Shown: one piece after another, positions 56,988-64,000 of the stretch
Numbering within the stretch: the first letter of the stretch is position 1
How the letters are laid out: the number at the start of each line of letters is the position of its first letter
Origin: an uncultured Eubacteriales bacterium
Lineage (GTDB): Bacteria; Bacillota; Clostridia; Lachnospirales; Lachnospiraceae
DNA: 64,000 nucleotides
Direction of reading: 5' to 3'
NCBI GenBank assembly: GCA_949283695.1
Contig: CASDTX010000004.1
Span: 20,545 to 84,544 of the forward strand
Translations under genes and position numbers: made by a program
Notes under the pieces: generated by a model
The model's database searches: none
What the model saw: the letters and a program-made list of their open reading frames with translations, nothing else
Told to the model about the DNA's origin: nothing

Positions 56988-58163
56988 CGGGGAATTAATT
57001 TTAAATACAGTTTTCTGCAGGCGTCTTACTGGCTGCTTCTGCAGGCCACATTTCCGTTTCTGATTATGATTTATCAGTCTTATGGATTCAGCAACATGAC
57101 CATCGGCATGATCGCCACAGGGATCGCCGCAGGCTGTGCGATCGGGCAGCCTCTTTATGGGATCGTATGCGATAAGTTTCAGTCTGTGAAGAAAGTCGTG
57201 ATACCGATGATCATCCTGGGGTGCGCGGTGCTGATGTTTCTTCCTTTCGGCGAAGGGAAAGCGCTGCTTACCGGGATCATCGTAGTAACGGTCAACATTT
57301 GTTTCAGCGACCTGATTCCGGTATTTGACGGCTGGGGCGCCCGCCTGAAAGCCGACGGACATAAGCTGAACTATGGATTCTGCCGCAGCTTCGGGTCTCT
57401 GTTTTACGCGATCGGCGGACTGTGCGGCATCGTATATGACGCGGCAGGTCTGTGGCTGATCTATCCGGTCATGATCGTTTTGTCCCTGTTTATGATCGTC
57501 TCGGTGGGGACACTGCCGGATCCGGTCACTGCGTCAGAGAAGAAGCCGAAGCTTCTGAGCATGTTTAAGGTTCTGGTGAAGAGCAGACGTTATGTCTCCC
57601 TGCTTGTCGTGACATTCTTATGTTACATCGCGAATAACTGCTTCTTTGTATACTATCCGCTGTTCCTGCAGGAGATGGGCGGAGGCAGCGGCCCTTACGG
57701 AGTCGCGCTCTTCGTGATGAATGTATGTGAGGTGCCGGTGATGCTGCTGTCTAAGAAGTATTTGAAGAAGATCAAAGCGCATCATCTGCTTATGATATCG
57801 TTCGCATTCCAGGGAATCCGTTATCTGCTCGTTTCCGTGGCTCCGAATGTGGGATTCGGGATCGGGGCCAATGTCATTCATGGACTTTGTTTCGGACTGA
57901 TGTATGTGGCATGGGTAGAATATCTGCCGAAATTCCTTGATAAAGAGATCCTCATCTCTGCACAGACGATTATGACTGCGGTCGGAATCGGCGGAGGAAC
58001 CGTCGGCGCGACTGTGGCGGGGATTATGACGTCAACCATCGGGATCCGGAACATGTACCATATCATCGGAATCTTCCCGGCTGCGGCACTGGTCATCTTT
58101 GTGATTACCTATAACGCCTTTAAGAAAGATCCGATCTTAAAAATGAGTTCTGAAGAAAAGTAA
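56922..58163 (+). CDS. MFS transporter (LacY/nucleoside-symporter-like)
   Basis: 413 residues, 12 spans. The body begins INFKYSFLQASYWLLLQATFPFLIMIYQSYGFSN, followed by GQPLYGIVCDKFQSVKK (the loop 2-3 motif) and LIPVFDGWGARL. This is the MFS_1-like group of sugar and nucleoside H+ symporters. The first about 20 residues are encoded by an 18 bp repeat. TTG 56922 has AAGGAGG ten bases upstream; ATG 56976 at the last repeat is an alternative with a poor ribosome site. It is in an operon with the oxidoreductase gene. Substrate unknown. Confidence 0.87.
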   Translation: MSTDRALNTESTLGTARTMGTDRGINFKYSFLQASYWLLLQATFPFLIMIYQSYGFSNMTIGMIATGIAAGCAIGQPLYGIVCDKFQSVKKVVIPMIILGCAVLMFLPFGEGKALLTGIIVVTVNICFSDLIPVFDGWGARLKADGHKLNYGFCRSFGSLFYAIGGLCGIVYDAAGLWLIYPVMIVLSLFMIVSVGTLPDPVTASEKKPKLLSMFKVLVKSRRYVSLLVVTFLCYIANNCFFVYYPLFLQEMGGGSGPYGVALFVMNVCEVPVMLLSKKYLKKIKAHHLLMISFAFQGIRYLLVSVAPNVGFGIGANVIHGLCFGLMYVAWVEYLPKFLDKEILISAQTIMTAVGIGGGTVGATVAGIMTSTIGIRNMYHIIGIFPAAALVIFVITYNAFKKDPILKMSSEEK

Positions 58164-58229
58164 CCGGGATAGAAGATAAGCCGGAACAGAAGATGAACCG
58201 GAACAGAAGATGAACCGGAACAGAGAAAT
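58162..58229. repeat. Four tandem copies of a 17 bp repeat
   Basis: Theme AACCGGAACAGAAGATG: 58162-58178, 58179-58195, 58196-58212, 58213-58229. The first unit overlaps the MFS stop codon, and the last forms part of the following hairpin. Confidence 0.85.
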
Positions 58230-58266
58230 CCGGCAGAGCGTTTATGCTCTGCCAGGTTTCTCTGTT
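58219..58266. terminator. Long hairpin after the MFS gene
   Basis: AACAGAGAAA/TTTCTCTGTT (10 bp) and GGCAGAGC/GCTCTGCC (8 bp) with a 3x3 internal loop and GTTTAT apex. There is no good T-run, so it may be a terminator needing factors or a 3-prime end stabiliser. Confidence 0.6.
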
Positions 58267-58298
58267 GTGCGTATCTGTACGCGGATGCCAGCTGATGC

Positions 58299-58328
58299 TT
58301 GTACACTGGTGCGGGAATCTGGTATACT
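58299..58328 (+). promoter_or_regulatory. Promoter of the two-component system genes
   Basis: TTGTAC (58299-58304), an 18-base spacer and TATACT (58323-58328). Confidence 0.7.
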
Positions 58329-58406
58329 CCGGCTAAGAACTGGTATGTCACGATTGGATACTTGTAAGGAATTACGATTTTGGAAAGGATGGCCAGGAGG
58401 ACCCTT

Positions 58407-60179
58407 ATGAAGAAGTTTGCCGGTATGGGAATATGGAAGAAGACAGTGTTCATTTTGCTTGGGATTTTTCTCGCGTCTATTCTGTTATGCGGGGTAGTAT
58501 TTGCGTTTATTTATGAGCACATGCAGAGTACGCAGAGGAAAGAAGCGGTAGAAAAGGCGGATGAAGCAGCCAGAGAACGAATCCGTCTGTACATGGCTGA
58601 AATCGACGAAGTATCTTATAATGTGGCGTACAGCAGCTGGCTGCAGAAGATCTTTGATATGGGAATTACGGGAAATGAGAGGTACAAGAGAATCAATGAA
58701 GCCGTAAATTTTATGAATACGCTTGCTTTTCTGAATTCAGACGTCCAATTCTCAATCTTCCTTCTGGATGGAACACGCTTTAACAGTAATGACTGGTTCC
58801 GTCAGGATCCACGCTTTCACGTAGAGGAGCAGGTGTGGTTTGAGCAGCTGGTCGAAAACGAGAAGTACGTGTGGAGCGGGAAGAACCAGCCGGTTTTCTA
58901 TAAGAATAAGGAATGGTGCGTCATGCCGTTCTATGTTGTTAATAACTATAATACGCTGGACCGGGAAGCATACCTGAGCGTGCACATCTCTTTGGAAACG
59001 TTCCGGGAAAATGTGTTCGGAGAGCAGGTCTCTGACAACTGCTATCAGTCGCTTCTGGATACGCAGAACCGGCCTGTCTTCACAGAGATGCCGGAACAAA
59101 TGCAGAAAAGCGTGGATGACATCCTGGAATCCGCCGGAGCGGAACCGGAAGAGACCGGGCGCTATACAGTCAAGAAGTCAGAAGTGCTCATTGGAGACGA
59201 TACCTATTATCTGCTGAGCGTACTGGAGAATTCTCACGCAGCTGCCGTGAACGGTCAGATCTGGTTCAGTTTCGCCGGAGTGATCGGACTGATGGCTGTC
59301 ATTCTGTTCGTTGCCGCGCTGAGCATATCCAAATATATTACAAAGCCCCTGATCAAATGCAGAAATGCAATGAAACAGATTGCCAATAATAATCTGGGCC
59401 TGCAGATCGAGAATCCATACAGCGACGAGTTCGGCGAGATGCTGGAATCCTTCAATGAGATGTCGTCTTCGATCAGCGGGCTGATCGAGATCAACAGAAA
59501 TATCAGTGTCATGCAGAAGCGGGCAGAATATCAGCTGCTGGAACGGCAGATCAATCCTCATTTCCTGTTCAACACCCTGGAATTGATCAATGCCCTGATC
59601 ATGGAGGGGCGGCCGGAAGAGGCCCGAAAAGTCTGCGAGACCCTGGGCAGGCTGTATCATTACAATCTGAGAAAGGACAAATACATTACCCTGCGGGAAG
59701 AGATGGAATATACCCGGCAGTATCTCTACCTTATGACCTATAAAGTGCGGAATCTGAGTTTCTACTGCGAGATGGATCCCGAATTGGAGGAGCTGAAACT
59801 GATCAAGGTTGTGCTCCAGCCCCTGGCGGAGAATGCAGTCAGACATGGGTTTCAGAAAGAAAACAGAGAATACTGTGTCTCCCTGACAGCAGAAAAGGTG
59901 GGGACAGATGTCAGGCTGACCGTGATGGACAATGGGGAGGGAATGGATGAAGGCACGCTGCAGTCATTGCAGAGGCAGGTTGAGAGAATCTGTGAGAATC
60001 CGGAGAGACCGGATGAAGAGGCGGGACATATCGGGGTTAAGAATGTCGTCCAGAGGATGGCGTTAGAATATGGCAGAGGGTTTCAGGTTTCTGTGTTATC
60101 GAAAGAAGGAAGCGGTACAAGAGTGGAACTGATGATCAGAGGAGGCAGCGAAGATGTACAGAATATGCATTGCAGATGA
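58407..60179 (+). CDS. Sensor histidine kinase, YesM type
   Basis: 590 residues. One span at about 13-37, an extracellular sensor of about 245 residues, a second span at about 285-310 (VIGLMAVILFVAALSISKYI), HAMP linker (KPLIKCRNAMKQIANNNLGLQIE), then the His_kinase domain with ERQINPHFLFNTLELINAL (His385) and the ATPase with AENAVRHGF, DNGEGMDE and HIGVKNVVQRM. AGGAGG sets ATG 58407; TTG 58380 is rejected. It overlaps the response regulator gene by 26 bases. Such pairs usually sense extracellular sugars and control nearby ABC importers, in line with the genes that follow. Confidence 0.93.
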   Translation: MKKFAGMGIWKKTVFILLGIFLASILLCGVVFAFIYEHMQSTQRKEAVEKADEAARERIRLYMAEIDEVSYNVAYSSWLQKIFDMGITGNERYKRINEAVNFMNTLAFLNSDVQFSIFLLDGTRFNSNDWFRQDPRFHVEEQVWFEQLVENEKYVWSGKNQPVFYKNKEWCVMPFYVVNNYNTLDREAYLSVHISLETFRENVFGEQVSDNCYQSLLDTQNRPVFTEMPEQMQKSVDDILESAGAEPEETGRYTVKKSEVLIGDDTYYLLSVLENSHAAAVNGQIWFSFAGVIGLMAVILFVAALSISKYITKPLIKCRNAMKQIANNNLGLQIENPYSDEFGEMLESFNEMSSSISGLIEINRNISVMQKRAEYQLLERQINPHFLFNTLELINALIMEGRPEEARKVCETLGRLYHYNLRKDKYITLREEMEYTRQYLYLMTYKVRNLSFYCEMDPELEELKLIKVVLQPLAENAVRHGFQKENREYCVSLTAEKVGTDVRLTVMDNGEGMDEGTLQSLQRQVERICENPERPDEEAGHIGVKNVVQRMALEYGRGFQVSVLSKEGSGTRVELMIRGGSEDVQNMHCR

Positions 60180-61599
60180 TGAGCTTTATGTCAGACAGAG
60201 TATTGTGCGAAGGATCGAGAGTATGAGACTGGATGCAATGATCGTGGGGGCGGCAGAAGACGGGGAAGCGGCGGAAAGACTTTATCACAGTGAGAAGCCG
60301 GATCTTTTCTTCGTGGATATCCGGATGCCGGGGAAGGACGGGCTGTCGTTTATTCAGGCAGTCCGCCAGAAAGATCCGGATACCGGGACCCGGTTCGTGA
60401 TCGTCAGCGGGTATGATGATTTTGAATCCATGCAGAAAGCGATCAAGGCAGGCGTGTCCGATTATATCCGGAAACCATTTCAGCAGGAGGAGTTTGAGGA
60501 AACAGTGCGGGCAGTCTGCGGCAGGATCGATCAGGAGAAGCAGAGGGCAAGGGAAAAGAGAAACGAGGAGAAGAAGAATTACTGGGAAAGCTTCTTCAGT
60601 CTGCATGGCCGGGAGCTTATGGCAGGCAGTTTCCTGCTCATTTATAAAAAGGGAATTCGGAAATACGAGGAAGCGGTGCAGCTGGAGCGGATCTGTGATC
60701 CCAGGGAATGGCGCTGGCTGTGGTTTCATGGAATTGAGAATGCGCTGGTACTCTATCACCGGGAGACCGGAAAGACCCAAATCTCGGAGAAGATCAGTCA
60801 GACCATAAGAGCGTTTGTTGTTTCCTGCGAAGGGCGCCGTCTGGATCTCCGAGACATGCTCACAGAAATGGAAGGGAAGATAGAGGGGCGTTTCTTCACA
60901 AAAATCCCGTACACAGCGCAGAGCGAAGGCCTGACGCCTTACCGGAAGATCAAGTCAGAAAGACTGGAAACCGCGCTGGAAAATACCAGTGAGAATCAAT
61001 ATACCCGATGCGTCCGGCAGATCCTTCAGGAAGCATTTTCCAAGAGAGAAGGAACCGGAAGCATCAGCGCTGCATTCCAGGCTGTGATTACCGCATTTGC
61101 AGATGTGTATATCAAGAATGGCTGCTCCCTGCCTTTGGACCTGCGGCAGGAATTCCTTCCCTTGGCACTGGCGCGTTATGACAGCAGAGACGAGCTGGAG
61201 CGGACGATGGAACTCTATGCGGAAGAACTGAATGAACTGCTGAGGAACATGGAAAAGAAAAAGGACGTCGTGGAGCGGATCATAGAATACATGGATCGCA
61301 GCTACATGGAGGAGATCAGTCTGACCAGCCTGGCGGGAGAGTTCTTTCTGGCGCCTACTTATCTGGCGAAGAAGTTCAAAGAACGGACAGGCTGTACTGT
61401 GATTCAGTATCTGGAAGAACGGAGAATTGCCAGGGCGAAGGAACTTCTGGCGCTGTCGGGAAACAGCATCTCAGAGATCGCGGCCATGACCGGGTACAGT
61501 GACTCGAATTATTTCGCAAGATCCTTTAAGCGGGTGTGCGGAATCACCCCGCGGGAGTACCGCAGCAGATGTCAGGATTCTCCTAATGAGTCCATATGA
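60154..61599 (+). CDS. Response regulator with AraC-type DNA-binding domain, YesN type
   Basis: 481 residues. Receiver domain with ICIADDE, phospho-acceptor Asp55 in FFVDIRMPG, SGYDD and the Lys of DYIRKPF. A helical middle region follows, then two AraC helix-turn-helix motifs at the C-terminus (EISLTSLAGEFFLAPTYLAKKFKERTG and SISEIAAMTGYSDSNYFARSFKR, ending GITPREYR). Translated with the kinase gene through a 26-base overlap. Likely activator of the solute-binding protein gene 191 bases downstream. Confidence 0.94.
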   Translation: MYRICIADDELYVRQSIVRRIESMRLDAMIVGAAEDGEAAERLYHSEKPDLFFVDIRMPGKDGLSFIQAVRQKDPDTGTRFVIVSGYDDFESMQKAIKAGVSDYIRKPFQQEEFEETVRAVCGRIDQEKQRAREKRNEEKKNYWESFFSLHGRELMAGSFLLIYKKGIRKYEEAVQLERICDPREWRWLWFHGIENALVLYHRETGKTQISEKISQTIRAFVVSCEGRRLDLRDMLTEMEGKIEGRFFTKIPYTAQSEGLTPYRKIKSERLETALENTSENQYTRCVRQILQEAFSKREGTGSISAAFQAVITAFADVYIKNGCSLPLDLRQEFLPLALARYDSRDELERTMELYAEELNELLRNMEKKKDVVERIIEYMDRSYMEEISLTSLAGEFFLAPTYLAKKFKERTGCTVIQYLEERRIARAKELLALSGNSISEIAAMTGYSDSNYFARSFKRVCGITPREYRSRCQDSPNESI

Positions 61600-61680
61600 T
61601 CGTGCTAGAAACAACCCATGGGTCCTGCTAGAATCGGAAGAAAGAACAGGAGAGACCAGCGGAAATCTGAGGAAAGATCA

Positions 61681-61772
61681 GTGAGGGAACTGGTACAGAA
61701 TCAGTGAGGGAACTGGTACAGAATCAGTGAGGGAACTGGTACAGAATCAGTACGAAAACCGGCACAGGATCA
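61681..61772. repeat. Four tandem copies of a 23 bp repeat
   Basis: Three exact units, GTGAGGGAACTGGTACAGAATCA by content (61681-61703, 61704-61726, 61727-61749), and a decayed fourth (61750-61772). They fill the gap directly upstream of the solute-binding protein gene; the unit could hold a regulator site. Confidence 0.9.
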
Positions 61773-61790
61773 GCATGGAAGGAGGAGCAT

Positions 61791-63167
61791 ATGAAAGGAC
61801 GGAAGATGACAGCACTCCTGGCGGCATTTGCGGTATTCTTTACGGCTGCATGCAGCACTGGGGGAGAAGAAGAAACAGAAAATGAGAATCAGGAAAAGCA
61901 GGTTGTGAACTTCTATACATGGGTGGGCGACGCGGAGCAGGATTATGTGAAGGACATGATTGCCCAGTATGAAGAAGAGAATCCAGAGGTAGATATCGTG
62001 GATCATTATGTGCCTTATGGGGAGTATCTCAGCAAACTGAGCACGCTGGAAGCATCCGGAAATATGCCGGAGGTATTCCAGCTGATCGAGGGAAAGGTCT
62101 TTGAATGGGGGAGCAAAGGCGCGCTCCTGGATCTGAAGCCGCTGTTTGACGAGGCCGGGGTGAGCCTGGAGGAAGAACGGATCCCGGACTCCGTTTTCTC
62201 GGCAGACGGGAAGGTCTATGGAGTCGGCTGGGATCTGATCACCATGTGTCTGTTTTACAATAAGGAAATGTTCCGGGAGAATCAGATCGAATTCCCGCCG
62301 GAATCAGCAGATGAACCCTGGACGTGGGAGGAATTTGTGGATGCCGCGAAGAAGCTGACGAAAGACGGGAACGGTAAGACGCCCTGCGACGATGGATTTG
62401 ACAAAGACAACATCGCAGTCTACGGAACAGTCATGCCCGCAAACTGGACAAAACTTCTGGCACTGCTGAGAACCAATAACGCTTCCTTCGCAAGTTCGGA
62501 CGGGACGAAGTTCGGATTGACAGAACCAGAAGCCATCGAAGTGATACAGGGGATCAAAGATCTCTCGGAAAAGGAGTTCTGTGCTCCGGATTATTCGATC
62601 GGAGTCAATCTGGAAGCAAACATACCGGCGATGATTATGAGCGGTCAGGTTGGAATGATGATCGAGGGCTCCTGGAATCTGCCGAACTACACAAATGAGG
62701 GATATGATATCGGCGTTGCCCAGATCCCGATGTTTGCCGTCCCGGCTAACGTGACCTGGTCCACCAGTATCTGCATGTCGCCTGAGGCGGCGGAGAATGA
62801 GGCCGCATTTGATTTCCTGAGATATGCTACGGATTATCATAATGAAATAGCCGCCACCGTAAAAACAGGGATTTCTCCGGGGGCAATTCCTCAGACGAAA
62901 TCTATCTATGCGGACGACGAGGGAATGCAGAAATGGATTTCCGCTTATACCAAGGTTGACGCAGAAGAGATCTGCTATGCGCTGAAGGAGATCGTGGAGC
63001 AGGAGAATACGACTTTGGGAGAGAACATCCGGCTGAAGAATTTCAATGTAATTATCGAGAATAAAATCGTGCCGGCGCTCGAATCTGTCTGGCTGGATGA
63101 GAAGAGTCCGGAGGAGGCCTTTGGAGCGGTCGATCTTTCGGAAGAACTGGAAGGAGTCTGGAAGTGA
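61791..63167 (+). CDS. ABC transporter extracellular solute-binding lipoprotein (sugar type)
   Basis: 458 residues. Lipoprotein signal KGRKMTALLAAFAVFFTAAC with the lipid-modified Cys21, then an acidic linker. The family-1 binding-protein fold follows (VVNFYTWVGDAEQDYVKDMIAQYEEENPEVDI, EVFQLIEGKVFEWGSKGALLDLKPLFDEAG, GKVYGVGWDLITMCLFYNKEMF, WTWEEFVDAAKKLTKDGNGKTP, MIMSGQVGMMIEGSWNL). AGGAGG precedes ATG. It delivers a sugar or oligosaccharide to the permease encoded next. Probably controlled by the upstream YesMN-like pair. Confidence 0.93.
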   Translation: MKGRKMTALLAAFAVFFTAACSTGGEEETENENQEKQVVNFYTWVGDAEQDYVKDMIAQYEEENPEVDIVDHYVPYGEYLSKLSTLEASGNMPEVFQLIEGKVFEWGSKGALLDLKPLFDEAGVSLEEERIPDSVFSADGKVYGVGWDLITMCLFYNKEMFRENQIEFPPESADEPWTWEEFVDAAKKLTKDGNGKTPCDDGFDKDNIAVYGTVMPANWTKLLALLRTNNASFASSDGTKFGLTEPEAIEVIQGIKDLSEKEFCAPDYSIGVNLEANIPAMIMSGQVGMMIEGSWNLPNYTNEGYDIGVAQIPMFAVPANVTWSTSICMSPEAAENEAAFDFLRYATDYHNEIAATVKTGISPGAIPQTKSIYADDEGMQKWISAYTKVDAEEICYALKEIVEQENTTLGENIRLKNFNVIIENKIVPALESVWLDEKSPEEAFGAVDLSEELEGVWK

Positions 63168-63171
63168 TGGG

Positions 63172-63906
63172 ATGTTAAGTCAGAGAAAGCAGAACAGATG
63201 GGGGTATCTTTTTATCGCTCCGGCGATCATCGGATTGGTCTGTTTCAGCCTGGGGCCAATGCTGTTCAGTCTGGGAATCAGCTTTTTTCAGTGGGATATT
63301 ATCACGCCGCCGGTGTTCGCGGGACTGGAGAACTACCGGGAGGTATTCTCAGATCCGTTGGTGCAGAAGTCCCTGTCCGTTACGCTGATCTATACGTTGA
63401 TTACCGTGCCTCTGATTACTGCGGTCCCTCTGCTGGAGGCACTGCTGCTCAATGTGAAGGTAAGAGGAATTGCCGTGTTCCGCACCTGCTTCTACATCCC
63501 GTCGATTGTGCCTATGGCTGCAAACTCGGCCATATGGATGTACTTATACAATCCCATGTTCGGCCCGCTCAATCAGATCCTGAAGACCCTGAATCTGCCC
63601 CAGGGGAAGTTCCTCTATAGTATGGACAGTGTCCTGCCCTGCCTGGCGGTAATGGCAGTCTGGTTCTCGGGAAATACGATGATCATCTATCTTGCCAGGC
63701 TGAAGGAACTTCCCGGGGAGATCTACGAGGCCGCGGCTCTGGACGGAGCCGGAAGCTGGACGAAATTTCGGAATCTGACTGTGCCGCTGATGACGCCGGT
63801 GATCTTCTACAACCTGGTTATGGCGGTGATCGGTACTATGCAGACCTTCACTCAGGTGTATACTGTGAAAGAAAGTAGAGGACAGCCAATAAATGGCGCA
63901 CTTTAA
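63172..63906 (+). pseudogene. ABC sugar permease (MalF/UgpA type), apparently truncated
   Basis: 244 residues are readable: RWGYLFIAPAIIGLVCFSLGPMLFSLGISFF, FYIPSIVPMAANSAIWMYLYNP and the EAA loop GEIYEAAALDGAGSWTKFRNLTVP are all intact. After MQTFTQVYTVK the product turns into an unrelated ESRGQPINGAL and stops, about 45 residues short of the family length. The usual last span and the GGGP-type turn are missing. At the same point the base composition turns AT-rich. The gene is therefore interrupted by an insertion, or the assembly has a junction here. ATG 63172 gives the usual N-terminus. Confidence 0.75.
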
Positions 63907-64000
63907 CAAGCTGTCTTATGGCAGCCTTTGGAAAAATGTATTGTTATAAAGTGTTAAGAAGCTAATTGCGATTCGGAAATTATTCCTTCGCTGATAAGTA
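63870..64000. other. AT-rich sequence replacing the permease 3-prime end; possible edge of an inserted element
   Basis: From about 63870 the sequence no longer codes for permease. It is clearly more AT-rich than the preceding 60 kb of coding DNA and has no open frame of note. The start AGTAGAGGACAGCC could be the end of an insertion element, but neither inverted repeats nor a transposase can be seen before the window ends. Confidence 0.4.

Noticed and set aside
61681-61772. CRISPR-like repeats
   Set aside because: Units are directly adjacent with no spacers and there are no cas genes; it is a simple tandem array.

Overview
The window looks like chromosomal DNA from a Gram-positive anaerobe of the Lachnospiraceae type (Clostridia). 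The evidence is the order rpmG-secE-nusG-rplKA-rplJL-rpoBC, strong AGGAGG-type ribosome binding sites with many GTG and TTG starts, a CIRCE/HrcA operator, an L10 leader, a carboxyspermidine-type polyamine pathway, moderate GC, and secreted transglutaminase/fibronectin-III proteins. The genus cannot be fixed from the sequence. No tRNA, rRNA or CRISPR array was recognised.

Layout. 1-1453: end of a carboxynorspermidine synthase gene and nspC (polyamines). 1637-2893 (minus): UDP-glucose dehydrogenase, followed by a MITE-like double repeat (2963-3189). 3347-4129: a lone alpha/beta hydrolase. 4617-10027: two nearly identical ANL-superfamily adenylate-forming proteins flanking an HTH regulator-like protein. 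The two ANL genes share a promoter architecture, and both proteins lack the usual A10 lysine. This is the best candidate here for an undescribed system. 10225-35145: a large surface-polysaccharide region with two sets of assembly genes. Set 1 has two GT4 enzymes, a Stealth phosphotransferase, Wzy-like and Wzx-like proteins, and an acylation module (acyltransferase-3, acyl-CoA/ACP ligase, carrier protein). Set 2 has GT2, GT4, GT2, Wzy-like and Wzx-like proteins. A large secreted transglutaminase/FN3 protein stands on each side of set 2. One initiating phosphoglycosyltransferase and one LCP ligase follow, and may serve both sets.

35330-41395: malQ (minus) facing a divergent LacI-type regulator with a clear operator over the malQ start site, then a MATE exporter, an AI-2E family membrane protein and a GtrA protein. 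41439-53187: the core transcription/translation cluster, with a promoter nested inside a terminator, two L1-binding sites, an L10 attenuator and strong promoters. 53273-55540 (minus): lon under a perfect CIRCE element.

55763-63906: a probable catabolic locus made of a Gfo/Idh/MocA oxidoreductase with an altered EKP motif, an MFS transporter, a YesM/YesN-type two-component system, a solute-binding lipoprotein and an ABC permease. The permease reading frame breaks off after its EAA loop, where AT-rich unrelated-looking sequence begins (about 63870 to the window end). This suggests an insertion or an assembly junction.

Short degenerate tandem arrays (periods 9 to 23 bp) recur in intergenic DNA at 1509, 4525, 19325, 35159, 56916, 58162 and 61681. 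They are a distinctive feature of this genome. All motif calls are by eye; no database search was run.
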